Assembly (NCBI GenBank): GCA_024234075.1
Contig: JACKOV010000003.1
Location: 248,001-312,000, forward strand
Reading direction: 5' to 3'
DNA length: 64,000 bases
DNA from: Nevskiaceae bacterium
GTDB lineage: Bacteria > Pseudomonadota > Gammaproteobacteria > Steroidobacterales > Steroidobacteraceae
Shown here: positions 56,285-64,000 of the stretch, in pieces
Numbering within the stretch: position 1 is the stretch's first letter
Layout: every line of letters starts with the position of its first letter
Program-made: the position numbers and the translations under genes
Notes under the pieces: generated by a model
What the model was told of the DNA's origin: nothing
Seen by the model: only the letters and a program-made list of their open reading frames with translations
The model's database searches: none

Positions 56285-57445
56285 ATGAGCAACGAGCCCA
56301 CCGCACGCCCGCAAGAAAACGCGCCCATCAATTGGGTCAACATGACGGTGTTTACGCTGACTCCGCTCGCGGCGCTGATCGCCGTGCCGTGGTACGGCAT
56401 CGTGCATGGTTTCAGCACCTGGGCCTGGGTGAGCTTCGTCGTGTTCCTGTACGCCTGCGGCATGTCGATCACCGCGGGGTATCACCGGCTATGGTCTCAC
56501 CAGACTTACCAGGCCCATCCTGCGGTGCGCTGGGTGCTGGCGGTGTTCGGCGCGATGGCCTTGCAGAACAGCATCCTGGTCTGGGCTTCGCAGCATCGCC
56601 GGCATCATCTGGTCGTGGACGATGTCGAGAAGGATCCGTACAGCGCGCGGCGCGGCTTCTGGTTCTCGCACATGGGCTGGATCCTGCGCGACTACCCGAG
56701 CGGCCAGAACGATTTCTCGAATGCCCGCGATCTGGAACGCGATCCCATCGTGATGTTCCAGCATCGCCACTACCTGGCGCTGACGCTCTCGACCAACATC
56801 GGTTTCCCGTTGGCGCTGGGGTGGCTGGTCGGTGACGTCTGGGGCGTGTTCCTGCTCGGTGGTCTGCTGCGGCTGGTGGTGAACCATCACTTCACCTGGT
56901 TCATCAACTCGCTGGCCCACATGTGGGGCTCGCAGCCTTACACGGACGAGAACACGGCGCGCGACAACCCGGTGCTGGCGTTCCTGACCTATGGCGAGGG
57001 TTATCACAACTTTCACCACATCTTCCAGAACGACTACCGCAACGGCGTGAAGTGGTGGCAGTTCGATCCGACCAAGTGGTTGATCGTCGTGTTGTCCTGG
57101 ATGGGCCTGGCCTCGAACCTCAAGCGGGTGCCGGATCTGTGGATCCACCGTGCGCAGCTGGCGATGCAGTTCAAGCGCACGGAGCATGCGCTGGCGAAGC
57201 GACATGCGCGCTTCGGCGACGAGCAGCTGGAGCGTGCCCGTGCGCGGGTTGCCGAAGAGTATGCCGCGTTCCGCAAGGCGCTCGAGGAGTGGTCCAAGCT
57301 GCGCGAGCAGTGGCTGGCCGACCGCAAGCAGCGCCTGCTGCAGAAGTGGGAGGAGACGAGCTTCCGCCTGCGCCTCAAGCAGATCGAAGCGGAGCTGCGC
57401 ATGCAGCGGCGTCGGCTGCGCGCGATCAGCCGCGCTTACGCCTGA
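56285..57445 (+). CDS. Acyl-CoA delta-9-type fatty acid desaturase with coiled-coil tail
   Basis: This 386-residue di-iron membrane desaturase has all three histidine boxes: HRLWSH near residue 64, HRRHH near 102, and HNFHH near 243. Four helices surround them. It should introduce a cis double bond into acyl chains for membrane fluidity. From about residue 300 the protein adds a highly charged, Arg/Glu/Leu-rich helical tail of about 85 residues (AKRHARFGDEQLERARARVAEEYAAF, KQIEAELRMQRRRLRAISRAYA). It looks like a coiled coil and may mediate oligomerisation. Start ATG 56285. Confidence 0.9.
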   Translation: MSNEPTARPQENAPINWVNMTVFTLTPLAALIAVPWYGIVHGFSTWAWVSFVVFLYACGMSITAGYHRLWSHQTYQAHPAVRWVLAVFGAMALQNSILVWASQHRRHHLVVDDVEKDPYSARRGFWFSHMGWILRDYPSGQNDFSNARDLERDPIVMFQHRHYLALTLSTNIGFPLALGWLVGDVWGVFLLGGLLRLVVNHHFTWFINSLAHMWGSQPYTDENTARDNPVLAFLTYGEGYHNFHHIFQNDYRNGVKWWQFDPTKWLIVVLSWMGLASNLKRVPDLWIHRAQLAMQFKRTEHALAKRHARFGDEQLERARARVAEEYAAFRKALEEWSKLREQWLADRKQRLLQKWEETSFRLRLKQIEAELRMQRRRLRAISRAYA

Positions 57446-57488
57446 GGCAGACCGCGCCCGCGCCGGCGGGGGCCAAGCCACGACGAAC

Positions 57489-58313
57489 ATGGGTCGCCCG
57501 TGGATCGAATTCGTGCAGAGCCAGCGTCTCCCCTGGGAGCGCGGTCTGCTTGATGCCCTGCGCCCCGGCATCGAGACCAAGCTGCTATCGCGTGATCCGC
57601 AATCCGGCGGCTGCAGCCTCCTGGTGCGCTACCCGGCGGGCTTCTCGAGCAGCGGTGGGGCGCTGCGGGCGGACGATGAATTTCTGGTGCTCGACGGTGC
57701 GCTGGAGATCGGTGATCAGCGCTATGCGGAGCTGGGCTATGCGCACCTTCCGGCAGGGTTTGCGACCGGTACCTGGGCGGCGCCGGACGGCGCGATCGTG
57801 CTGGAGTTCTTTTCGGCGGAGCCCGCGCACTGCGTCGATTCGCCATGTTTCGACCAGCGCCGGCTGGTCCTGCATCGCGACGCTTTCCAGGTTCCCTATA
57901 CTGGCAACTTCCACCCGGAGTTTCCGCCGGGCGCGGGCCGCAAACTCCTCTATCAGGATCCGCTGACCGAGGACACCACCTGGCTGCTCGGCACCTTGCC
58001 GATACGCTGGGCCGAGCGATCGGAAATCCATCCGGTGGTCGAGGAGATGTACCTGCTGGCGGGCGAAGTGCATGGGGACCGGGGCATCATGCGGCCAGGT
58101 GCGTACTTCTGGCGGCCGCCGTTCGTGCCACATGGTCCGTACGGCACACAGACCGGCAATCTGTACTTCTTCCGTACCCGCGGCGGCGGCCTGTCCACGA
58201 CTTACGTCGATGCGGCCCGGCCTTTTCGCTGGCGACCCGACTACGATGCGGTACTGCCCGCCGAGTATGAATTCGCCCGCGGTGAAGTGGCGGACGTCGC
58301 GGCGCGTTGGTAA
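57489..58313 (+). CDS. Bicupin protein (DUF4437-like)
   Basis: This 274-residue protein appears to have two cupin modules. One is around residues 40-110 (LLVRYPAGFSSSGGALRADDEFLVLDGALEIGD); the second is around 160-245 (GTLPIRWAERSEIHPVVEEMYLLAGEVHGD ... PHGPYGTQTG). The second has His/Glu positions suited to metal binding, while the first lacks the usual His pair. It may be an oxygenase-like or sensing cupin. The function is unknown. It lies 43 bp downstream of the desaturase gene. Confidence 0.75.
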   Translation: MGRPWIEFVQSQRLPWERGLLDALRPGIETKLLSRDPQSGGCSLLVRYPAGFSSSGGALRADDEFLVLDGALEIGDQRYAELGYAHLPAGFATGTWAAPDGAIVLEFFSAEPAHCVDSPCFDQRRLVLHRDAFQVPYTGNFHPEFPPGAGRKLLYQDPLTEDTTWLLGTLPIRWAERSEIHPVVEEMYLLAGEVHGDRGIMRPGAYFWRPPFVPHGPYGTQTGNLYFFRTRGGGLSTTYVDAARPFRWRPDYDAVLPAEYEFARGEVADVAARW

Positions 58314-58358
58314 GGCTGATCGGCCCTTGCCGCAGGCGATAGCGTCGGTAGTAGACGG

Positions 58359-58787
58359 CTACTTGATCAGTACCACCGGCACCTTGGCCTGTTGCACGAC
58401 CCGCTGGGCGACCGAGCCGAGCACCGAGCCGACCAGTCCGCCGCGGCCGTGCGTGCCCATGACGATTTCGCTGCAAGCCTTGTCGGCGGCGTATTCCACG
58501 GTCACCGAGCCGACATCACCCACGCCGATGTGATGCTCGACCGTCACGCCGGCGGCGCGCACGCGCTCCACCGCGGGTTGCAGGATCTTCATCGCCTGCT
58601 CGCGGTAGTGGGCCTGCAGGCTTTCGGCACTGACGAACAGCTTTACATTGACGCCGACGGCGGGGGTCTGCACGTTCAGGAGATGGATGCGTGCGCCCCG
58701 CGGCGCATCGGCGCAACGCGTGATCGCGTACTGCAGCGCGCGATCGGAAAACGCCGAGCCATCTACGGGTACGAGCAAGGTGAGCAT
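58359..58787 (-). CDS. Universal stress protein (UspA family)
   Basis: This 142-residue protein has the UspA fold. The N-terminal strand LLVPVDGSAFSDRALQYAI and the ATP-binding C-terminal motif MGTHGRGGLVGSVLGSVAQRVVQQAKVPVVLI (G-2x-G-9x-G-S/T pattern) suggest an ATP-binding type. It is 10 bp downstream of the TerC-family gene and probably co-transcribed with it. Confidence 0.92.
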   Translation of the reverse strand: MLTLLVPVDGSAFSDRALQYAITRCADAPRGARIHLLNVQTPAVGVNVKLFVSAESLQAHYREQAMKILQPAVERVRAAGVTVEHHIGVGDVGSVTVEYAADKACSEIVMGTHGRGGLVGSVLGSVAQRVVQQAKVPVVLIK

Positions 58788-58797
58788 GGTCAGGTCC

Positions 58798-59529
58798 TCA
58801 AGTCTGGTCTTCGTCGCGATGATCGCGGTGGGCTAGGTCGACGGGTCCGGCCGGGCTTTCGACTGCCGGCCGCGGCCACAGCTTGCCGATGATCACGACC
58901 AGCAAGGCGCCGGTCACTGCCGCGCCGTAGTGGAGCGTGGGGCTGATTTCGATGCCGCGCTGCGGCAATATCGCGTCGCCGGTGATCATGCCGCCGCCGA
59001 TCCAGCCGAGCAGGGCGGCGCCACCGACGATCACGATCGGAAAGCGGTCCATCAGCTTCAGCACGAAGCGGCTGCCCCAGACGATGATCGGGATGCTGAT
59101 GAGCAGGCCGAGCGTCACCAGGACCAGGCTGTCCTTGGCGGCGGCGGCGATGCCGATGACGTTGTCCAGGCTCATCACCGCGTCGGCCACCACGATGGTA
59201 CGGATCGCACCGCCGAGGCTGCTGGCGGCATTGATCTCATGCCCCCCTTCGTGTTGCGGCAGCAGCAGCTTCACGCCGATCCACAGCAGCAGCGCACCGC
59301 CGACGATCTTCAGGAACGGGATCTGCAGCAGTTGCAGCGCGAAGAAGATCAGCACCACGCGCAGGGCCACGGCGCCGAACATGCCCCAGAAGATCGCCTT
59401 CTTGCGCTGCTCTTCCGCCAGGCGTCGCGAAGCCAGGGCGATGACGACCGCGTTGTCGCCACCCAGCAGGATGTCGATCACGATGATCTGGCCGAGGGCG
59501 ATCCAGAACTCCGGGGAGGCAACATCCAT
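58798..59529 (-). CDS. TerC-family membrane protein
   Basis: This 243-residue protein has about seven helices. It shows the family pattern ALGQIIVIDILLGGDNAVVIALASRRL with the conserved Asp-Asn in the helix, and IVVADAVMSLDNVIGIAAAA later. TerC/YjbE proteins are linked to metal (Mn2+) export or tellurite resistance and to metalation of exported proteins. The exact role here is unknown. Confidence 0.9.
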   Translation of the reverse strand: MDVASPEFWIALGQIIVIDILLGGDNAVVIALASRRLAEEQRKKAIFWGMFGAVALRVVLIFFALQLLQIPFLKIVGGALLLWIGVKLLLPQHEGGHEINAASSLGGAIRTIVVADAVMSLDNVIGIAAAAKDSLVLVTLGLLISIPIIVWGSRFVLKLMDRFPIVIVGGAALLGWIGGGMITGDAILPQRGIEISPTLHYGAAVTGALLVVIIGKLWPRPAVESPAGPVDLAHRDHRDEDQT

Positions 59530-59732
59530 TGTCGGTATCCAGCTGAGGTGTGGCGGCGCAGCTTACCGATGTCGGGGGAGGGATGCGATGCCCGTGGCGG
59601 GACGGCCATGACCCGATTCTGGTGCCGGCCGGAGGATCCGTGGGTGCGGCGCATGGCTCGAACAACGGCCGTCGCTGGTTCACAATGACCCTCGGGATCC
59701 GCCATCCCGCCAGCCATCCCGAGGAGCCGCGC

Positions 59733-60833
59733 ATGGAACCGATTTCCCGCCGCATCTTTACCCGGAACCTGACCCTGGCCACGTTCGCCGGTTCGCTGGG
59801 CGCGATCCGCCCGGCAACTGCGGCGGCGGCGGATGCCGCCGCGACGTCGACGACCGGCGCCGTGGCCGCCACGACGCTGCGACCGCTGGGTCGATCAGGG
59901 TTGAAGGTGCCCGCCGTGGGCATCGGCACGAACAACTTCGGCGGCCGGCTGGATGCGGCGGCGACGGCCCGGGTGGTCGATGCGGCCCTGGCGCTCGGTG
60001 TCGGTTTTTTCGATACCGCGGATGTCTACAGCAACGGCCTGTCGGAGGAGTACCTGGGGCGGGCGCTGGGCGCGCGGCGGTCCAGGGCGATCATTGCGAC
60101 CAAGTTCGGCAGCCCGATGCGCAGCGGCCGGTTCCCCGACGGCGGAGCCTCGCGTGCCGCGATCATGTACGCCGCCGAAGAATCGCTGCGGCGGCTCGGC
60201 ACCGACTACATCGATCTCTACCAGATCCATCGCCCGGACTCGAAGACGCCGATCGAGGAGACCTTGCGGGCCTTCGATGATCTCGTTCGCCAGGGCAAGG
60301 TCCGCTACATCGGCAACTCGAACTTCGACGGCGCGCAGGTCGATGCCGCGGCCGCCGTGGCGCGCGACCATGAACTCACGGCCTTCACCAGCGCGCAGAA
60401 CCATTACAGTCTGCTGACGCGCGGCATCGAGCAGGATCTCGTTCCGGCCTGCGAACGGCAGGGCCTCGGCATCCTGCCTTATTTTCCGCTGGAGAGCGGT
60501 TTGCTGACCGGCAAGTACAAGCGCGGCGAGGTCCCTCCCGAAGGTACGCGCCTCGGTACGGCAGCCAGGCAGAGTCCGTCGGGCGCGTCGCGTTTCCTCA
60601 ACGATCGCAACCTGGACAAGGTCGAAAAGCTGCAGGCGATCGCCGATGCGCACGGGGCTACGCTGCTCGACATGGCGTTCGGCTGGCTGCTCAGCCGGCC
60701 CTACGTCGGCAGCGTGATCGCCGGTGCGACTCGGCCCGAGCAGGTCGAGCAGAACGTGGCGGCCGCGGCCTGGCGGCCGACGGCGCAGCTGGCACGGCAG
60801 ATCGACGAGATCACCGCGCCGGGCGCCGCTTGA
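59733..60833 (+). CDS. Tat-exported aldo/keto reductase
   Basis: This 366-residue protein has ISRRIFTRNLTLATFAGSLG at its N-terminus, a twin-arginine-like signal, then an Ala-rich region and a full AKR barrel. Catalytic residues are present: FFDTADVYSNGLSE (Asp, Tyr), IATKFG (Lys), DLYQIHRPD (His), and the NADPH-binding GSVIAGATRPEQVEQN. ATG 59733 has GAGGAG six bases upstream; earlier in-frame ATG 59685 lacks a good site. Periplasmic export of an NADPH enzyme is unusual; folding with cofactor before Tat export is inferred. Its end overlaps the convergent helicase gene by 23 bp. Confidence 0.88.
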   Translation: MEPISRRIFTRNLTLATFAGSLGAIRPATAAAADAAATSTTGAVAATTLRPLGRSGLKVPAVGIGTNNFGGRLDAAATARVVDAALALGVGFFDTADVYSNGLSEEYLGRALGARRSRAIIATKFGSPMRSGRFPDGGASRAAIMYAAEESLRRLGTDYIDLYQIHRPDSKTPIEETLRAFDDLVRQGKVRYIGNSNFDGAQVDAAAAVARDHELTAFTSAQNHYSLLTRGIEQDLVPACERQGLGILPYFPLESGLLTGKYKRGEVPPEGTRLGTAARQSPSGASRFLNDRNLDKVEKLQAIADAHGATLLDMAFGWLLSRPYVGSVIAGATRPEQVEQNVAAAAWRPTAQLARQIDEITAPGAA

Positions 60834-62526
60834 GCCGCGGCCCTGTTGCGGGTCCACCGCCGCGCCGCGGGGAGGATGGGCGACGCGATCCGGTGTCGAG
60901 CTGCAGATCGAGCTGCTGGCCGCGGATGCGCACTCTGGAGAGGCGCGCGAGCGTCGCCTGCGGCAGGTTCGCCGGCAAGCGCACCAGGGTGTAGTCGGCG
61001 CGGATGTCGACGCCGTTGATCTGCGATCCCTGCAGCCGGGCCTCGTTGGCGATGGCGCCGACGATGCTGCCGGGCTGGGCGCCCTGGCGGTGGCCGACGG
61101 CGAGACGATAGGTGACCTGCCGGCCGTCGTCTTCGAAGCTCGGGGTGTCTGCGGCTTGTTCGGGTGATGGCGACGGCGGCTGCGCGGGTGGCGGGCCAGA
61201 GTGCACCGGGGCGTGACCCTCGACCATCGAGGCGATCGCCGCCGCGATGCTCAGCAGGTCCGCACCGGTTTCCAGCGCCACTTCCTGCACGGCCTTGCGG
61301 TGGAATTCCGCCGGCGGCGTGGCCAGCGCTTCGCCGATGCGGGCCTTGAACTTCGCCAGGCGCCGGCTGTTGACGTCGGCGACGCTGGGCAGCTGCAGCG
61401 GCTCGATGCTCTGGCGCGTGGCGCGCTCGATCAGGCGCAGCAGGTTGCGTTCGCGCGGGGCGATGAACAGGATGGCCTCGCCGCTGCGGCCGGCGCGGCC
61501 GGTGCGCCCGATGCGATGCACATAGGACTCGGTGTCGTAGGGCACGTCGTAGTTCACGACGTGGGTCACGCGTTCCACGTCGAGACCGCGGGCGGCGACG
61601 TCGGTTGCGACCAGGATGTCGATCCGGCCTTTTTTCAGCTGATCGACGGTCTTTTCGCGCATCGCCTGCGGGATGTCGCCGTTGAGCGCCGCGGCCGCGA
61701 AACCGCGGGCCTGCAGCTTCTCGGCCAGCTCCACCGTCGATTGCTTGGTGCGCACGAACACCAGCATCGCGTCGAAGTCGGCCACCTCGACGATCCGGGT
61801 CAGGGCGTCGAGCTTGTGCAGGCCGCTGACCATCCAGAAACTCTGGCGGATGTTCGCGGCCGTGCCGGTCTTGCCGCGGATCACGATTTCGCGGGGCGCG
61901 TCGAGATGACGCTGCGCGATGCGGCGGATGTTCGGCGCCATGGTCGCGGAGAACAGCGCCACCTGCTTGTCCGCCGGTGTCTGCGCGAGGATGGCTTCGA
62001 GTGCATCGGCGAAACCCATGGCCAGCATTTCATCGGCTTCGTCGAGCACCAGCATGCCGATGCCCTCGAGCGACAGCGTGCCGCGCTCCAGGTGGTCGAT
62101 GATCCGGCCGGGCGTGCCGACGACGACCTGGGGGCCGCGCTTCAGGGCATTGAGCTGGGGCACATAGCTCTGGCCGCCGTAGATCGGCAGCACGTGGAAG
62201 CCGTGCAGGCCGGTGGCGTACTTCTGGAACGCTTCGGATACCTGGATGGCCAGCTCGCGGGTCGGCACCAGCACGAGTGCTTGCGGTGCATGCCGCTTCA
62301 GTTCGAGCTTCGACAGGATCGGCAGCGCGAACGCGGCGGTCTTGCCGGTACCGGTCTGCGCCTGGCCGAGGACATCCTCGCCCTGCAGCAATGCGGGGAT
62401 GGTGGCCGCCTGGATCGGCGAGGGGGATTCGTAGCCGATCGTCCGGATCGCGCGCAGCACGGCGTCGGGGAGGCCCAGGTCGGCGAAGGTGGTCGTCCCG
62501 GTGTCCGGGGAAGGCGTGGCTTTCAT
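60811..62526 (-). CDS. deaD: DEAD-box ATP-dependent RNA helicase (DeaD/CsdA-like)
   Basis: This 571-residue protein has the Q-motif [16 protein letters not shown], motif [50 protein letters not shown] and [10 protein letters not shown]. After the helicase core comes a DbpA/CsdA-type RNA-binding domain ([40 protein letters not shown]). A basic Pro/Gly/Arg-rich tail ends the protein. DeaD acts in ribosome assembly and cold-shock mRNA remodelling. ATG 62526 was chosen because helicase homology starts right after it. Confidence 0.9.
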   Translation of the reverse strand: MKATPSPDTGTTTFADLGLPDAVLRAIRTIGYESPSPIQAATIPALLQGEDVLGQAQTGTGKTAAFALPILSKLELKRHAPQALVLVPTRELAIQVSEAFQKYATGLHGFHVLPIYGGQSYVPQLNALKRGPQVVVGTPGRIIDHLERGTLSLEGIGMLVLDEADEMLAMGFADALEAILAQTPADKQVALFSATMAPNIRRIAQRHLDAPREIVIRGKTGTAANIRQSFWMVSGLHKLDALTRIVEVADFDAMLVFVRTKQSTVELAEKLQARGFAAAALNGDIPQAMREKTVDQLKKGRIDILVATDVAARGLDVERVTHVVNYDVPYDTESYVHRIGRTGRAGRSGEAILFIAPRERNLLRLIERATRQSIEPLQLPSVADVNSRRLAKFKARIGEALATPPAEFHRKAVQEVALETGADLLSIAAAIASMVEGHAPVHSGPPPAQPPSPSPEQAADTPSFEDDGRQVTYRLAVGHRQGAQPGSIVGAIANEARLQGSQINGVDIRADYTLVRLPANLPQATLARLSRVRIRGQQLDLQLDTGSRRPSSPRRGGGPATGPRLKRRPAR

Positions 62527-62630
62527 CGGTGAAGTGTAGGGATATCCGTCGACCGGGGTCGGACAACCGTGAGCCGTGACTACAATGCGCGCCCCTGCAT
62601 TGCCTGCGATCAAGTCCTCCGGAGCGCGCC

Positions 62631-64000
62631 ATGGATCAGCCTGGATCTGCAAGCCGCAACGGCGCGCTCGAGGTCGTCATCGTGGGCGGCGGGCCAGCGG
62701 GGCTGATGGCAGCGGAAGTCCTCGCAGGCCGTGGCTGGCCAGTCGACCTGTTCGAGGCGATGCCGTCGGTTGGCCGCAAGTTCCTGCTGGCCGGAAAAGG
62801 CGGCCTCAACCTGACCCACAGCGAAGATTTCGAGACGTTCGCCGGCCGCTACGGCCAGGCGCGCGAATGGCTGCAGCCCTGGCTGCGGCATTTCGGCGCG
62901 GCACAGTTGTGCGCCTGGGCGGATGGGCTGGGGATCGAGACCTTCATCGGCAGCTCGGGTCGGGTGTTTCCGCGCGAGATGAAGGCGGCGCCGCTGCTGC
63001 GGCGCTGGCTGCAGCGGCTGCGGGCGCAAGGGGTGCGGATCCATACGCGTCATCGGCTGATCGGGTTTGCGCCTTCCCCTTCGCCTCCGTTGCCGTTGTC
63101 GTCGGTGCCGGTGCTGGCCGACGAGGCGGCCGCCGCCGCCTGCACGAGCTTGCATCCGGGCCCACCCGTGTTGCGCATCGCGACGCCGCAAGGCGAGCAG
63201 CGCGTCCGCGCCAAAGTGGTGCTGCTGGCGCTGGGCGGCGCAAGCTGGCCGGCTCTGGGGTCGGATGGGGTCTGGCTGCCGTGGCTGCGGGCTGCGGGTG
63301 TGGCGGTGGCAGACCTGCGACCGGCGAACTGCGGCTTCGATGTTCTGCGAGTTTCGCCGGAGTGCGGTCCGGAGAGCGGCTGGAGCGAACATTTCCGCAC
63401 GCGTTTCGCGGGCACACCGCTCAAGGGCGTACAGCTGCACTGGACGGGGCCCGACGGGCAGCCGCTCGTGCAGATCGGCGAGTTCGTGATCACCGACGGA
63501 GGCGTCGAGGGCAGCCTGATCTATGCCGCGTCCGCCGGGATTCGCGAGACGATCGCCCGTGAGCAGCAGGCTGTCGTGACGCTCGATCTGTTGCCGCAGC
63601 GCAGCGCCGAGTGGGTGCAGCAGGCGGTGTCGAAGCCGCGGGGCTCGAAGTCGCTTTCGAGCCATCTGAAATCGAAGCTGGGCATTGCCGGCCTGCGTGC
63701 CGCGCTGGTTCGCGAGTTGCTGCCGCGCGAGACGATGCAGGACTCCTGGCGTCTCGCCATGGCGCTGAAAGCCTTGCCGCTGCGGCTGTGCGCCGCCCGG
63801 CCGCTTGCCGAAGCGATCAGCACGGCCGGCGGCGTGTCGCGGGCCGCACTGGATGCGCGACTGATGCTCACCGATCTGCCTGGCGTGTTCTGTGCCGGCG
63901 AGATGCTCGATTGGGAAGCTCCGACCGGCGGCTATCTGCTGACCGCGTGCTTCGCCACCGGTGTCGCTGCCGGTGAAGGGATTGCAGATTTTCTCGCTGC
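62631..64000 (+). CDS. BaiN/TIGR03862-like NAD(P)/FAD-dependent oxidoreductase (3' end outside window)
   Basis: This frame runs from ATG 62631 (after a CCGGAG site) to the last base of the window, 456 residues so far. The N-terminus has the Rossmann motif VVIVGGGPAGLMAAEVLAGRG. Further family motifs are SVGRKFLLAGKGGLNLTHSED, FIGSSGRVFPREMKAAPLLRRWL, ALGGASWPALGSDG and, near the end, FCAGEMLDWEAPTGGYLLTACFATG. These are diagnostic of the HI0933/BaiN-type flavoproteins. A Pro/Ser/Ala-rich insert (PSPSPPLPLSSVPVL) is inserted near residue 147. Only the extreme C-terminus should be missing. The substrate is not known. Confidence 0.9.
   Translation, partial: MDQPGSASRNGALEVVIVGGGPAGLMAAEVLAGRGWPVDLFEAMPSVGRKFLLAGKGGLNLTHSEDFETFAGRYGQAREWLQPWLRHFGAAQLCAWADGLGIETFIGSSGRVFPREMKAAPLLRRWLQRLRAQGVRIHTRHRLIGFAPSPSPPLPLSSVPVLADEAAAAACTSLHPGPPVLRIATPQGEQRVRAKVVLLALGGASWPALGSDGVWLPWLRAAGVAVADLRPANCGFDVLRVSPECGPESGWSEHFRTRFAGTPLKGVQLHWTGPDGQPLVQIGEFVITDGGVEGSLIYAASAGIRETIAREQQAVVTLDLLPQRSAEWVQQAVSKPRGSKSLSSHLKSKLGIAGLRAALVRELLPRETMQDSWRLAMALKALPLRLCAARPLAEAISTAGGVSRAALDARLMLTDLPGVFCAGEMLDWEAPTGGYLLTACFATGVAAGEGIADFLA

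Overview
The window is about 64 kb of dense, GC-rich bacterial chromosome, most likely from a gammaproteobacterium. The gene orders rhlB<>trxA-rho, accB-accC-prmA-(DUF3426)-dusB-fis-purH-purD, and groES-groEL with a CIRCE-like operator all point there. The clusters for hydrophobic compounds (DUF1302/DUF1329/YCF48/RND) would fit an environmental Nevskiales/Xanthomonadales-like lineage, but that placement is inference. Both ends cut genes: plsB on the left and a BaiN/TIGR03862-type flavoprotein on the right.

Layout, left to right. (1) 1-8.4 kb: 3' end of plsB, then a tight four-gene operon of outer-membrane DUF1302, exported DUF1329, a YCF48-like beta-propeller and an RND/MMPL exporter. (2) 8.7-11.2 kb: three exported proteins, namely two tandem metallo-beta-lactamase-fold paralogs and a VOC-fold protein. 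The first MBL paralog has lost most metal ligands; the second keeps all of them. (3) 11.4-16.6 kb: an HlyD / RbbA-type ABC / ABC-2 permease operon plus a small secreted ORF. (4) 16.6-28.4 kb: housekeeping and envelope genes (arfB, a MscS channel, a YdcH-like protein, an Rnm-type PHP phosphatase, yrfG, rhlB, trxA, rho, an outer-membrane barrel, a DUF2130 protein, a small basic protein, and an OmpW-TSP3-OmpA fusion). (5) 28.5-41.3 kb: a long minus-strand block with purine, tRNA-modification, fatty-acid and shikimate genes and thiol-redox genes, including a DsbD with a duplicated alpha domain. (6) 41.55-43.7 kb: groESL with promoter, CIRCE-like operator and terminator.

(7) 43.75-48.84 kb is the accessory island between the groEL terminator and a tRNA-Leu gene. 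It holds a truncated VapC/PIN toxin, a perfect 16-bp palindrome, an IS3-family element with a frameshifted orfB, and an integron gene-cassette array. The array has four cassettes: a GNAT acetyltransferase, a secreted unknown, a membrane unknown and an ASCH-domain protein. Each cassette starts with a GTTRRRY-type core whose exact reverse complement opens the attC site at its own end. The array is followed by a truncated IS4-like transposase and the C-terminal piece of an integron-type tyrosine recombinase. It therefore looks like a decayed chromosomal integron with no intact integrase in view.

(8) 48.9-64 kb: a sigma-factor-like small ORF, a dicarboxylate symporter, a small MscS protein, a padR-pspC pair behind a near-perfect palindromic operator, pntA-pntB, a delta-9-type desaturase with a coiled-coil tail, a bicupin, a universal stress protein, TerC, a Tat-exported aldo/keto reductase, a DeaD-type helicase and the 5' part of the flavoprotein gene. 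Apart from the island, which has lower GC in its first cassette and several broken genes, the window reads as ordinary core genome. Coupled GTGA/ATGA stop-start overlaps recur in several operons and were used to choose starts.
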